The notes: generated from the sequence alone by a model not told the origin. Shown: positions 45,609-57,102, counted from the first letter of the stretch. The stretch is 64,000 nucleotides of DNA from Anastatus disparis (GCA_017163975.1 JAFFSR010000230.1:406001-470000), one strand, 5' to 3'. Program-made: numbers and translations.

Positions 45609-46563
45609 TTAATTTGTTAATAAAAATATTTTCCCACAGTAGGATTTTGGCTCATTCAACGGATTAATGTTCCTGATGATCTTTTCTACCAAAATTCGTT
45701 CAGAAACCCTGGGTAAGAATTTATTTGATTGAAAATCTAATTTGACTGGCCTACTTAGATACTTGTTCAAGTTCGCCTGAGTCCGTATTAACTGTGCAAA
45801 CCTCATGACCATGACAATGAATTAGCGAATGAATGTAGTCTGCTTTCTCGAGCAGTTCTTTTTGGTTTTTCAACTTGGGTTTCTCCAGCATGAGTTTTAG
45901 AATTTTCAATGGTAACTTGTATTTCCATTGCGTTAGTACCGTTTCTCTAGGTACTTCATTCTTCACGAGTTGGATCATTTCATTAAGCAATGTCGAAGGT
46001 TTACGATTCCCGATTTTTAAGTCCTTGAATAAGATTTTTATTCTAATCTCGGATGACAACATATATTTTTGGAGAACAGTTTCTTTAGGCGTATCGTATT
46101 TTCGACCGTCTGAAGCGTCTTTTAACGTATGCGAGACGTCTTGTAAAACGTTATGACCGAGTTTATTCATTTAATTGGTGTATTTCATACCGTTGCTCGT
46201 TATTTGATACGCTGCGAGTTTTTCTTCAAACGCGTCGAAGTAATTCTCTGCTTTGTTTGTCCAAAATTGGCAAAATTTAATCTTGGCTACATGACTATAG
46301 TTACTTTTATTGGTTATCAACGGTATTATTGGAGAAATATTATTATTACACAATGATGGCTGAGTACACGTGTTTTGCGCGTTTTGACAATTATCGACTT
46401 TATGGGGCAGTTCAGCGGACTTAGTTGTTTTATGAGTGTCATTGTTACCGTGTTTTCGATTTACTATGTATCCCATTACTGATGAGGCGCAGTTGGCCTC
46501 ACTTAAACCAGTTAAAGCTAAAAAATGAGGTCTATTTGGTTCTCTTGCAGCAAGCTCGCACAC
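45609..46563 (-). pseudogene. Gypsy-type retrotransposon gag remnant
   Basis: The upstream frame (46563-46171) ends VAKIKFCQFWTNKAENYFDAFEEKLAAYQITSN. The next frame (46170-45751) goes on with LQDVSHTLKD, KYDTPKETVLQKYML, KIGNRKPSTLLNEMIQL and LLEKADYIHSL. This is the gag core of Gypsy elements (PPFWxxxPxxWFxxxE, then LGDRKPSxLLxxM). A third frame (45812-45609) may belong to the following zinc-knuckle or protease region (KLDFQSNKFLPRVSER), not certain. No LTRs found. It is truncated and frame-shifted. Confidence 0.6.
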
Positions 46564-46689
46564 TTTTTAAAATACTACTCCAAACGCTATTCTAATAGCG
46601 CTTGTTCTAAATTAAGTTCAAATTCTTCTTTTTTTAATACTCATAATTATCACAATTTTTAAACTCAATATAATTCTGATTTTTCACAT

Positions 46690-47284
46690 AACCTTGTTAT
46701 TTCTCATGCTAATGCACATAGAATTAGGATGCACTTCTCAGCTATTGTGAATCACATTACGTCGTGTAAACCTGATATCTTTGCAGTCTCTGAAACATTC
46801 TTAACCGAGCTGGATGATAGCTCTGTGATCTCAATAGAGAACTATAACTTTTTTAGATGAGATAGAATAAGCAAAGCAGGTGGTGGTGTAGGGTTTATGC
46901 TCGTGATTTTCTTAAGGTTAATATCTTGGCTCAATCAGACCCTGTTTTTGAAAACACAGCAGAATATATAATAGCTGAGATTTTATTTAGAACTAAAAAA
47001 CTTATTTTTTCAGTGGTGTACTTGCGTCCTAAGGCTATTTTTTCAGAAGAATTTTTTAACCTATTTTCTACTTATTTACCTTCTTATAAAAACGTTGTAA
47101 TAAATTGTGATTTTAATATAAATTTGTTATCTAATAACTACTTTCCGTTCTTCCGTTCATCCGATCTAATAACTACTTCCGACACTTTCCGCTTCACTAT
47201 AAATTCATTAGCTTTCTATGTGGTTCAATCTGAACCTACGCATCACACTTTGACTTCCGAATATTCTTCTCATTCATGGATCGA
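46690..47284 (+). pseudogene. LINE endonuclease remnant, cut by Polinton-2
   Basis: Early part: ISHANAHRIRMHFSAIVNHI and DIFAVSETFLTELDD (apurinic-type endonuclease), TGA at about 46857, then AGGGVGF. A frame change near 46910 leads to EYIIAEILFRTKKLIFSVVYLRPKA, VVINCDFNINL (catalytic Asn-Phe-Asn), and HTLTSEYSSHSW. It runs straight into the Polinton-2 end at 47285, so it was the insertion target. Probably Jockey/CR1-like, unrelated in sequence to the LINE at 48.7 kb. Confidence 0.65.
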
Positions 47285-47440
47285 AGTAGAAAGGGGGCGA
47301 GAACTCCAGACAGTTGTGACGTCACAGGGGACGGGTATACCCGTCCCCGGGGGGCGAGTATGCCAGAGTTGGGGGACGCGTGTGCCGGATCGGTCGTCTG
47401 AGAGCCTTATCGCTCGGCCCTATCTCGCTTCTCGATAATC
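47285..47440 (+). repeat. Polinton-2 left terminal region with two perfect palindromes
   Basis: 47315-47326 TGTGACGTCACA holds a CRE/ATF site TGACGTCA. Directly after it, 47327-47348 is a perfect 22-bp palindrome whose left half is GGGGACGGGTA. The region is GC-rich in an AT-rich setting. The other TIR is off the window, so the length is unknown. Confidence 0.65.
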
Positions 47441-48228
47441 GGGAATTTTGTGGAAAATAATAATAAATAATAAATGTTAATAATAAATAATAAATGTTAA
47501 TAATAAATAATAAATGTTAAAAATAAATAATAAATGTTAATAATAATAAATGAAAAAATAAATGAAAAAATGAAAAATGTTAAAATCAGTAAATTATTGA
47601 AGAAATTATTGAAAAAATTAGTAAAATTGAATTTTTTAAAAAATAAGGATTTTTTGAGAGTTTGTCACTTGGTATAATTTTAGAATATTTCAAGTTTTAA
47701 ATATTATTGATATATTACCGATTTGTATATGTTTGTATATTTTTATTGTATATATTTACCGATTTTCAATATTTTCCTGCATTAATATATTTACGAATTT
47801 AAAGAGTGATATTTTACAAGTGGAAAAAAGAGAAAAACCCTGAAAATCAACACTACATTGTACAAGTGATGTATATATGCATATGTATATATGTATATAT
47901 ATATGTATATATATGTATATATATGTATATATGTATGTATATATGTATATATATGTATATATATGTATATATATGTATATATATATAAGCTTTACAACTG
48001 TGTGTGTCTGTGTAACCAGCTAGTATTAACGTATAAGCGTGTGTACAACAACGAGTGGAGATGTACGAGTGGTGGGGATAATAGCAGCGCCAGAAATAGA
48101 ATGACCCCCGTTAGAGCGTACGCTACACTTGTGTGGGTGCATGCGTACTCTAAAACTTGGGATGTTTATATTATGACCTATATTATGCTGCACGACCAGT
48201 GCATTCGCTCTCGACTACATTGCTTACC

Positions 48229-48312
<84 letters not shown>

Positions 48313-48330
48313 CCTGATTCTCGGCCGGTA
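47441..48330. repeat. Simple-repeat zone of Polinton-2, no gene
   Basis: 47455-47575 has a 21-bp AT unit (AATAATAAATAATAAATGTT) in about five copies; 47866-47985 is (ATGTATAT)n; 48233-48309 is (CT)n. The open frames here are low-complexity artefacts. Confidence 0.8.
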
Positions 48331-48708
48331 AGTGTGAACACGCATCGCTTCTACTGCTCCTCTGTTTTTCATTTTTTTAATATATTTTTGCACTCTGTCG
48401 AGTGAAATTTTTTGCAGGAATTCGTCCTCTTGGAGTCCTTAGGCCTTTGCTTTATTTTATGCGCTTTGTTGCTGCATTTTTTGGGACTTCTGGACGTTTT
48501 CCTTGTTTGCGTTGCTGTCGCCGGCTGTCTTTTTATCTTTTGCTGCTGCTGTTTTGACTGCTGTTTTTGCTGCTCCTGTCTTGCTGTTGGATCGGCTTGG
48601 TGCATGGTGGTGTGTGGTGGAGTGTTGTCATCCGTTTTTGCTGTATTATGCATTTTTTCTGGTGTTGCTGCAACTAACCTAAAAATTTTTTCTGGCGCAA
48701 AATCTATC

Positions 48709-49180
48709 TCCAACATATTGCAATTTTACAAAAGTGGCTCCATCTTTTGGGTGATCTTCGTACTAACACTGTCATTACCTGGTGGATAAATAGTACGCAA
48801 TAGATAACTATAGTAAACTTGCTGGCCGCAGTGCGTGTTGTAATTACTCAGTTATTCAACCTATATATTGCTGTTTTTCACATGCGGTGAACGTTTGTCA
48901 TTGTTGGGCTGTTTGATTGCTAAGGATCAGTCAGGGAATCTATCAAACCAATATACTGTAATTTTGCATGAGTGGCTCCATCTCTTGGGTGATCTTTGTA
49001 CTAGTACTGCCATTAACTAGTGGATAAATAGTGCGAAGCTGATAAATCCAGTTGCTCCACTATTATCTGACCGTAAACGTGTCAGCTGCAGCGTGTGCTT
49101 TATTACTCAATTATTCAGCTGTTATTCAGCTATATTATTCAACTATATTGTACTGTTTTCGCTTGCGTCTGTTCTGCATC
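48709..49180 (+). repeat. LINE 5' UTR tandem monomers
   Basis: Two similar units of about 238 bp share AGTGGCTCCATC, TTGGGTGATCTT and GGATAAATAGT. Tandem 5' units are a known promoter arrangement in some LINEs; here the promoter role is inferred. Confidence 0.7.
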
Positions 49181-50464
49181 ATGCCTGTTCAGTGTGGTGT
49201 CTGCCAGAAGACTTTTTCACACACTTCCAAGCCACAAGTCTGTAATAGATGTGATAAATCCTTTCACAGTGGCTGTACCAAGTTGGTTATAGTTATGGAT
49301 GAGGAAAATAAGAAAATTAAAGTATGCAATGGTTGCGTGGCGGCCGCGAATACTGCCTGTGTTCGCTCGCGATCCAGTTCAGTTGGATCTCTGCTTGATT
49401 ATTCGGTCTCTTCTCCATCTCTGTCAAGGACGCCCACTCCCACGCAACCTCCATCTGCTGTGCAATCGAGTGATGCTCTTGCTTCTATTCTTGAAAGAAT
49501 TAGCAAATTGGATAATCTCCACACTAAGCTTGACACTATGGACACTAATATTGTTGCGGTTGGCTCTCAAGTTGCATCGCTTGATAATAGATTTTCAGCG
49601 CTTGAGTCTCGTATGGACGTGATCACAGCTAAATTTGAGGAGCGTTTTACTGCGAATGAGGCTAGAATTTGTGCAAGTGAGGCTAGGCTTGACCGTGTTT
49701 GTAGTGAACAGTTGGAGCTTAGGTCAAAGATTGATAATCTGCGTGCTGCTGAATCCAACATATCATCTGTTGAGCCATTATCTGCCAGAATTCAGGAGTT
49801 GGACAGACGTAATGAGTCGTTATCGCGTGAGTGTGACGCTTTGAAGACCCAGCAGTTGTGTCTTCGTAGATCTTCTGATTTGGTTATTGGTGGATTGGTG
49901 CCGGATGAGGTAAAAGATCTCAAAACTGCTGTCTTTGCTGTGCTGTCCATGCTTGATTCTTCCTTTTCTAAGGATGACATTGCATCGGTTCGACCACTTA
50001 AGCGTGCTTCGATGGCTGTAACCACTGATCAGAGTGTTCCTGCTGATGCGGGGTCGGAGTCTGCGCGGAAGCGGGATCGTCCATCTACTGTGCCTTTGCT
50101 TGTTACCATGAGGAGCACCTCATTGGCTCGTGCTGTGATTGATGCTAAAATAAAATTGGGAAAACTTCATTCTGCTAGGATAAGCGATTGTCTGTCTCCT
50201 GATGTCAAGGTTGTTGAGTCCCTGACATCTGCTGTTATAAATATTAATGAGTATTTGCCTGCTTCCTTGCATCAGTTGAAGCTGCGGGTCTTAGCTAAGG
50301 CCAAGGATAAAAAATACAACTTTCTTACGTTTGTGAGGAGTGGCATGATATATGCAAGAAAGAAGAGGGATGACGTGCCTATTCGCATTGCCACTGATGC
50401 CGACCTTGAGGCTTTTTTAGCAAGGATATCACTGATGACATCCGACGACGGAGCGACAAGCTGA
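49181..50464 (+). CDS. LINE ORF1 protein with PHD-like zinc finger
   Basis: I start at the ATG at 49181 because the earlier part of the open frame has no ATG and is leader-like. The first 55 residues hold the finger CGVCQKTF, then CNRCDKSFHSGC and CNGC. A Ser-rich linker follows, then a long coiled coil (about residues 105-220: KLDTMDTNIVAVGSQ, ALESRMDVI), and a basic C-terminal domain (LPASLHQLKLRVLAKAKDKKYNF) like the RNA-binding end of such ORF1 proteins. It binds LINE RNA in a ribonucleoprotein. 427 residues, no lesion. The stop TGA overlaps the ORF2 start ATG (TGATG at 50462-50466). Confidence 0.8.
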   Translation: MPVQCGVCQKTFSHTSKPQVCNRCDKSFHSGCTKLVIVMDEENKKIKVCNGCVAAANTACVRSRSSSVGSLLDYSVSSPSLSRTPTPTQPPSAVQSSDALASILERISKLDNLHTKLDTMDTNIVAVGSQVASLDNRFSALESRMDVITAKFEERFTANEARICASEARLDRVCSEQLELRSKIDNLRAAESNISSVEPLSARIQELDRRNESLSRECDALKTQQLCLRRSSDLVIGGLVPDEVKDLKTAVFAVLSMLDSSFSKDDIASVRPLKRASMAVTTDQSVPADAGSESARKRDRPSTVPLLVTMRSTSLARAVIDAKIKLGKLHSARISDCLSPDVKVVESLTSAVININEYLPASLHQLKLRVLAKAKDKKYNFLTFVRSGMIYARKKRDDVPIRIATDADLEAFLARISLMTSDDGATS

Positions 50465-53412
50465 TGTGTGATGGTGTGGTAAGTCCATTCTCTACTCCTT
50501 TCCCAGCTAATTCTCTGATATCTCCTAATAATATTATTTCATCTTCCATTACAAATCATTTCACCACAGAGGACGGTTTTCGGGTCTGCCACTTTAATGC
50601 CAACTCCATACGTGCTCATATTGAAATGATAAGACTCTTCTTGGCTTCTCGGCCCTATTTTCATGTGATAGCTGTAACAGAGACAAAACTGGGTCAGATT
50701 GTTTGTGACTCTCTTATCGCTTTGGATAATTATGTGCTCTTGCGGCGGGATCGAAACACCAGAGGTGGTGGTGTTGCTCTGTACATACATTCCTCCTTAA
50801 ACTTTACACGGTTGTGTTCTTCTAATGGTAGCTGGTGTGGCAAGCCGGGTTTACCTGAATACCTCTTTTGTGAGGTTAAATCTCCTGATTTAGTCTCTCC
50901 TATTTTTGTCGGAGTGGTCTACAGGCCACCTCATGCACCGTTTTTAGCTGGCACTGATTTTGTTCCTGATTTGACATCATTCATGCATAGCTATAGTACT
51001 AAAATCATCATGGGCGATTTCAATACCAACATATCTGTTGATTCTGATGACTCTATGTTTCTGAAGGGTTTAATTAGGGAAAATTCACTATTCTCTGTGC
51101 CTCATGGTGCAACACATCATACTTCATCATCAGATACTTGCCTCGATCTATGTCTTGTAGATGAAAATGATTCTCTAATTGACTATTGGAAGACTGACGT
51201 CCCATTTATAGATGGACATGATTTAATTGCAGCCACTGTTAAGTCTTCTCTCTCAAAGCCTATACTTAATGATTTCTCTTATCGAGACTATAAGGCTGTT
51301 GATGATGCCAAATTGCTGGATTATTTTTGTTCACTGAATTGTTCTGTATGTAGCGGTGATTCCTCTCTTCCTGCTCGCCTTGATTGTCTCTATGGACATC
51401 TAAATGAAGCAGTTTCCCTCTTTGTGCCTGTCAAAAGAGTTCGACAAGGTGTAAATCGTCGACCTTGGATTACTGCAGAGCATCATGGCTTGGTTCGTGA
51501 GAGAGGATCGTCTTTATAGGCGCTATAAACGCACACGATTTCACTTCGATTTGCTGCAATATAGAGCTGCACGTGATCGTGCTCATGAGTGTATCGAGTC
51601 CTCTAAGCTTCTTTATTACTATGACCGACTTTCTGGTCTCACTGATTCTAGGCAAATTTGGAAGGAGCTTAGAAATCTTGGTATTTGCTCTAGTAGTAAT
51701 GAGTCTCGTCACTCCTTTTCTGTGGATGAGCTAAATCATTATTTTGCTGGTGTTGCAACTGATCAATCAGTTACGTCGATTCCTGATTATCTGGGTACTT
51801 TGGCTGATGATGAACCATTTAAATTGATGTTTCGGTTTTCTGAAGTATCGTTGGGTCAGGTTCGGGCATCGGTGTGTAGTTTTTCTACGCAAGCTAGGGG
51901 TCCAGATGCTATTCCTCAGTCTTTTATTCTTTCGGCTTTCCCTGTAATTGGGCCACTCTTGTGTCGCATCTTCAATGATTCGCTAAAAGATGAATTCTTT
52001 CCATCATGTTGGAAGCTATCTCTAATAAAGACTATAAATAAAGTCTCTTCTCCACAATCCATGGGTGACATTCGCCCTATTTCTCTGTTGTCCTTTTTGT
52101 CCAAGGTTCTTGAGCGTCTTGTTCATCAGCAATTGTATGAGTACTTGGCTACTAGACGGCTGTTGGATCCTCGGCAGACTGGTTTTAGAACTGGGCATAG
52201 TACTCAGACGGCATTGTTGAAGTTGACGGATGATATCAGTCTAAATATGGATAGACGGTATGTCACCATGCTCTTGCTGTTTGATTTCAGTAAGGCGTTT
52301 GACACTGTAAGTCATGCTATTTTACTTGGGAAGATGTCTTCGCTTGATATTTCCAGTTCAGTTATCAGGTGGTTTGCCTCTTATCTGTCATGTCGACAGC
52401 AGGCTGTCATTGATGAGAATGGTGTCGCATCTGATTATGTTCCTCTTAACACGGGAGTTCCACAGGGGTCTGTTTTGGGACCATTATTATTCTCAATTTA
52501 TATAAATGATGTTGCTGTTGATTTTAATTCTAGTGTACAACACTTGATATATGCTGATGACTTGCAGGTGTATATTCATTTTCCTCTGAATAAGTTGGAT
52601 GTTTTACGTCCATTATGAGCGCTCATGCAAAGATTATCTCTGATTGGGCTTCCAGAAATCATCTTGAGCTGAATGTTGGTAAGACAAAGGCTATAATTAT
52701 TGGCTCTTATTATTATATTAACATGCTGTCTTTCTTACCCACTACTGGCGTGCCAATAAATGGCACCACAATTAAGTTTGAATCTAATGTTCGCGATCTG
52801 GGGGTTTGGTTGGACAATAAACTGAATTGGAAGGAGCACATCACCAAAGTTTGTAACAAATCTTTTACGCTGCTTTACAGATTAAATTACTTTAGGAAAA
52901 GCACTAATTTTGCTTTACGCAAGCATCTTGTTCAGACTTTGCTTTTTCCACTCATAGACTACTGTTGTCTTGTATATTGTGATCTGTCGGCGGAACTGGA
53001 CCTAAAGTTGCAGAGAGTCATCAACTCGGGTGTTCGATATGTGTATGGTATTGGCAGGCGAGAGCATGTTTCGGCTTATCGTTCTGCACTGTGCTGGTTA
53101 TCTACCTCTGCTAGAAGGAAATACTTTACATCTGCTTTCCTATATAAAATGTTCTCATCTAATGAGCCTACATATCTCTACTCTGGTTACATGTGGAACC
53201 AGTCGGTGAGAACGTTGAGGGGTGCTGTAAGACCATTAACTGTTCCTCCTGCTTCTACGGAATATTATAACGGATCCTTCTTGGTTACATCATCGTTTCT
53301 GTGGAATGAGCTTCCCGTTTCTATCCGTAACTCTCAATCGCTTTACTCATTTAAATCATTAGCATTTTCACACTACCTTTCCTTGGAGAATGGACCGCTG
53401 TCACTTCGATAA
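50464..53412 (+). pseudogene. LINE ORF2: endonuclease and reverse transcriptase, two frame changes
   Basis: ATG at 50464. Endonuclease motifs: VCHFNANSIRA, IAVTETKL, GGGVALYI, VGVVYRPPH, IIMGDFNTN and DGHDLIAATV. The frame changes near 51500 in a GAGAGAGGA stretch. RT motifs follow: GDIRPISLLSFLSKVLERL, QTGFRTGHST, LFDFSKAFDTVSH, NTGVPQGSVLGPLLFSIYIND and YADDLQVY. A second change lies near 52605. Then WASRNHLELNVGKTKAI and NKLNWKEHI end the thumb region, and the last residues lie at 53412. This is the CR1/L2 layout. Either it is mutated, or the two frame changes are assembly errors. Confidence 0.85.
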
Positions 53413-53630
53413 CTATTAATATTAATATTGTTAACTGTAATTGTAATTATTGTGATTTCTTATATAATCTATTTTTAAACATATTCTATTTTTATTTTAC
53501 TATATTGTTAAAATTTTTACTTTTTTTCTGTTTATATTGAAACCTTATATTTATTTACTATATTGTAAAATTGTACAACATATTGTACATAAAATAAACA
53601 CCTATCTATCTATCTATCTATCTCTCTATC

Positions 53631-54589
53631 GTTCTCCTTGTCGAAAAAGTCGAAGTACGTCGTACGGCGCCGAAGACTATGCCCTATAGAATACCCAATG
53701 ACCGTCTTGCCCGGTATCTCTGTCCTTTTATATCGACTTTAATATGCACCTTACGCTTAGATGGTGTATGCGTTACACCAATGTATGAAAATACTTTTCT
53801 CAATTGATTATTAAAAAAATATACAGTAATATACAATTCATTTTACATAATATTCCTCTTTTTAGACGATAGAAAATTTTAATAATAAATGCTAATAATA
53901 AATAAATATATATCGATGATAATAAATTATTAAAAATTATATTTAAAAATTAGTAAAAATTGAAGAAAAATTTTAATTATAAGAATGAAATATTAACTTT
54001 AGAGAAAAAATCATGGAAGGGGTATAGAAATAAATAGAGATATATTGGATTGATACGTTTATTTTTATAAAATTATTACAACGACGATACAAGTATATAA
54101 GTTTCGGAGTAATACGACTTTGCAAGTCTTACATGTATTTTTCATTTACATATATATTTAAAGTCAAAAAATTTGGAAGTTATTCACATTCACATACGTA
54201 CACACGCACACACAGGCATACACATTACATAATATTTTTTGCTTTAGACACTTGATTGCACTGGGCGCATATAATTTCTTTTTATTTTTTTGTTTCTTTT
54301 TTACATTCATGATTCGGTTAAATAATTTAAGGCTTAATCTATCATTATCCTTTTGTATCGGTTGAAAATAACGTACAAACATTATCTCACTTCTCAATAA
54401 ACAGATGACAAAATTTATAAAAAAGGAAATAAATAGAAATAAAAAGCAATAATAGTTAATAATAAATTATGCATTTTGAAATTAAAAAATTTTATTTTAA
54501 GCAACAATAAATTTTAGGAAATTGCTAAGGTCATAAAAATAAAAGAGTTTGGAATGTGAATTTTTTATTAAAAATATATTTTACATTAG
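53631..54589. other. Polinton-2 sequence after the LINE, no gene
   Basis: AT-rich sequence with CA-rich repeat (54180-54230). It joins LINE flank and the leftward gene pair. No open frame I would support. Confidence 0.4.
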
Positions 54590-54964
54590 TTAAGATTCAA
54601 ATAAAAATTGGTTAGATTGTTTCTCTATAAGTTCATCATAAAATAGTTTGGAGTGAAGCAGAACTAATTCTAAATAAACAATATCAAAATAAAATTCGAG
54701 AAAAATTTTGTGTATTGAAACATTGAATTTATCTCTTACAATCTTATGAATTTTAAACATATTGTTGTGTAATATCTTTTTCACAACGAGATCGCTGTTT
54801 TCCTTTCGTAAATCGGTATCATTAACTAAAACTGTTAATTCTTGAAGTATATAGTCCTTACAGTCATTAACTTGTAGCACAATACGCTGATTACGTCGAA
54901 ATCTATCATCGATGCACATAGCTGCGTTTTTAAAACCGTAAAATGTGTTTTTTTGCATAATCAT
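54590..54964 (-). CDS. Conserved Polinton protein of unknown function (124 aa)
   Basis: ATG at 54964. It begins with an MIMQKNTFYGFKNAAM motif, has FRRNQRIVLQVNDC, VLVNDTDLRKENSDLVVKKIL and FKIHKIVRDKFNVSIHK, and ends in a helical HSKLFYDELIEKQ. Helix-rich and acidic-to-neutral. I know it only as a small protein that follows the 162-residue gene in insect Polintons. It has no visible catalytic motif. The two lie 54 nt apart on the same strand, so they are probably expressed together. No lesion. Confidence 0.55.
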   Translation of the reverse strand: MIMQKNTFYGFKNAAMCIDDRFRRNQRIVLQVNDCKDYILQELTVLVNDTDLRKENSDLVVKKILHNNMFKIHKIVRDKFNVSIHKIFLEFYFDIVYLELVLLHSKLFYDELIEKQSNQFLFES

Positions 54965-55018
54965 GGCAGGCGAATAATTTTTTCTTTTCTCACAGTTGTT
55001 TTGTGCGTCATTCTTACA

Positions 55019-55462
55019 CTAACTTTGTTTATGAAAAATAATTGCTTTTGTAGCGAAAGATGATGAGAATGTTACATCTATATCTTCAAGTTCAATTTTT
55101 GTTGGAGTGTTGTTATGTTTAATGTCTTTTCGTTTGAAATACGAACAAATGTATCGAAAACAATTTTGTAGTCGGCACCAATTTGATGAATCCAAAGTCA
55201 ATCCGTTTAAATTTTCATTATTTGTTAGTTGTATCATCGATAAAAAGGTTTTATTCTCTTGATTATATTTTAATCCGACTATTGCTCTTTCACGGCCTGT
55301 GTTATTGAGCGGATAAGTGGTTGCAAGTAAATTAGCGTTTGAATATGTTTTAGACTTATCAGTATAAATTTCGGTCATTGTAATTTTTTTCGATGGCTTA
55401 TTATTTTCAGTTTCCAGAGAACTCGTAAAATCTATTTTTCTTTTCACCATAGCTTGAGCCAT
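55019..55462 (-). CDS. Conserved Polinton protein of unknown function (about 147 aa)
   Basis: The open frame begins earlier (55507) without ATG; I choose the ATG at 55462. Motifs: MVKRKIDF, PSKKITMTEIYTDKSKTYSN, TYPLNNTGRERAIVGLKYNQ and LDSSNWCRLQNCFRYI. It ends LEDIDVTFSSSFATKAIIFHK. Mixed alpha-beta, with a basic N-terminal tail. A possible ssDNA- or replication-associated protein, but this is only inference from small size and basic start. It is the first gene left of the gene-poor 55.5-56.8 kb region. Confidence 0.55.
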   Translation of the reverse strand: MAQAMVKRKIDFTSSLETENNKPSKKITMTEIYTDKSKTYSNANLLATTYPLNNTGRERAIVGLKYNQENKTFLSMIQLTNNENLNGLTLDSSNWCRLQNCFRYICSYFKRKDIKHNNTPTKIELEDIDVTFSSSFATKAIIFHKQS

Positions 55463-56600
55463 TTTAGACGACGTAACCACTATATTTTCACTTGAAAATT
55501 GCTTCACACGCGTGTATGTTAGACCGCAAACCCCGAAATTGAAAAAGCCGTAATTTTCACAATTATACTATTCTACACTCGTCAAAAGTATCGAATTACG
55601 ATAAGACGTTTGTTCGAGTAATCACGTTGTGTCACTGTTGAAGCATCAGAAAACTCTGTGACTGAACCCTATAGGGTATACGCATATATCGAGATGTGGT
55701 GTGAAAGCAATAGAATGTTTTCGATAATCTTTTATCTAGTTTATGTATATTTTTATCTCGCGTACGAGTAGATGGAAAATATTTCAAGTCAGTAAAACAC
55801 CGTCAGAGAGCATTGAATATATTATGGGATTAAAAGTCGATATATAATATATATCTCTATAAGCTTTGCAGAGGATGGACATCGCGTGGCGCTCAAAATA
55901 CTACCGCCTCGCGATTAGAATGCTTGCAATTTTGATGAGGCACATCCCTCGCGCGCACTCGCTGTTAGTGTAACCTTCTATGTAGCTAAATTTTCTATTT
56001 TAAAATTCAAAGTATACATTTAAAAAAATGAAAGATTAAATTTTGAGTTTTAAAAATCAAAAGATTAGAGAAAAATTTTTAGTTTCAGAACTAAAATAAG
56101 ATTATATTTGTTAAAATATAATCCAAAGTGAAAATGATTTTTCAATATTTACAAGAGTATAAATTTTCTATTTTATAAATTAATAAAAGTTCAAAGAAAA
56201 GTTTTTAATTTTAAAAATAAAAAGTGTAAAGAAATATTTTCTATTTTAAAATTTACAAAAGAAAAATTTTAAGAAAAAAGTATGACAAAGGGTGGGTGTA
56301 TTGAAATAAAGAAGTGTTTGGTTTGTTAAAAATAAGAGAATACCAGAAAGTTGTTACATGTTTTATCAAGAGTTAAAAATTAAAAGCTTATAAGAAACTG
56401 AGCAAAATTCGATACATATGTTTTTTAACCGGTCAAATACAACTGTTAGCATGCTAGTCCTTGATCTTTTATGAAAACTTGTAATGATATTAAAAAGAGG
56501 TATATTAAGGGTTTTCAATGACACATTTTTTTTACTTAAGTATATTCCCAAAGTTCTTTTAGAGGAAATATACACGTCAAATAGTTTTTCGCCTCTACAA
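55463..56600. other. Gene-poor region with weak promoter elements
   Basis: AT-rich with a stretch of purine-rich repeats of AAATTTTTAGTTTT (55980-56280). A leftward TATAATT at about 55580 may serve the preceding genes. No protein gene supported; the minus frame 56366-56575 is not convincing. Confidence 0.4.
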
Positions 56601-56621
56601 AGTAAAGTTCGCTCCTACAGC

Positions 56622-56655
56622 TATTTAAAAACCACGCATTTTTAACTGATCCAGT
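56622..56655 (+). promoter_or_regulatory. TATA-Inr pair before the small secreted-like frame
   Basis: TATTTAAA from 56622 and CCAGTG with its A at 56653, spacing 31 nt, same geometry as the other Polinton promoters. Confidence 0.4.
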
Positions 56656-56807
56656 GTTTGTTCGTGCAGTTTTGAATTTTTTTTAACAGTGTGAAATCAA
56701 ATATTTTTCTTTTCGATAAATAATTTTATCGAGACTCAATAGCCAAGCTGTGTTAAAAATATTAAAAGATTATTTTCGTTTTTATTTTGAAAAGAAATTT
56801 TTAAAAA

Positions 56808-57102
56808 ATGACAGCAACGCTAGTGCTAGCGGCCTTAATCAGCGTGATAGAAGGCGTGAATAAGATTTTTCGAGAAGACGGTGAAAGAGGTATAGGACAT
56901 TCATCATACTATATGTCAATTGATAACTTCTGGTGAGGGTAACGAGCGAATATTTTGTTATGCTCACGAACGTCTACATTTAGTTGAAAGGATATCACAG
57001 GATATAGGTATAAGTTTTACCATGTCTCTCGGATGTAGTGACAGTACATGCAACGAAAAATTCAAACAAAGCTTTTTGTGGAACGGAGTGGGAGCCGATT
57101 AA
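56808..57102 (+). pseudogene. Small secreted-like protein, frame broken or spliced
   Basis: ATG at 56808 opens a 42-codon frame with a hydrophobic start MTATLVLAALISVIEGVNKIF, signal-peptide-like, ending at TGA (56934-56936). Another frame (56920-57102) overlaps and continues with GEGNERIFCYAHERLHLVE, FTMSLGCSDSTCNEK and SFLWNGVGAD. A single indel or an intron with donor GTGAGG would join them. Four Cys in the second part suit an exported protein. Not recognised. It stands between replication-type genes and the ATPase, where Polintons place accessory genes. Confidence 0.35.

Larger units (their letters stand above)
48700..53630 (+). mobile_element. CR1/L2-like LINE (non-LTR retrotransposon) inside Polinton-2
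   Basis: Two 5' UTR monomers of about 238 bp (GTGGCTCCATC at 48734 and 48972), ORF1 with a PHD-like finger, ORF2 with endonuclease and reverse transcriptase, and a 3' tail of (CTAT)n at about 53600-53630. ORF2 has two frame changes. The 5' limit is uncertain; 48400-48700 may be leader too. It is nearly full length and less decayed than the other elements. Confidence 0.8.

Noticed and set aside
47806..48405. Tyr/Ile-rich and Ser/Leu-rich frames
   Set aside because: Products of (ATGTATAT)n and (CT)n microsatellites.
48369..48789. Cys-rich frame on + and Gln/Lys-rich frame on -
   Set aside because: Low-complexity leader sequence before the LINE; no domain, and each explains the other as a shadow.
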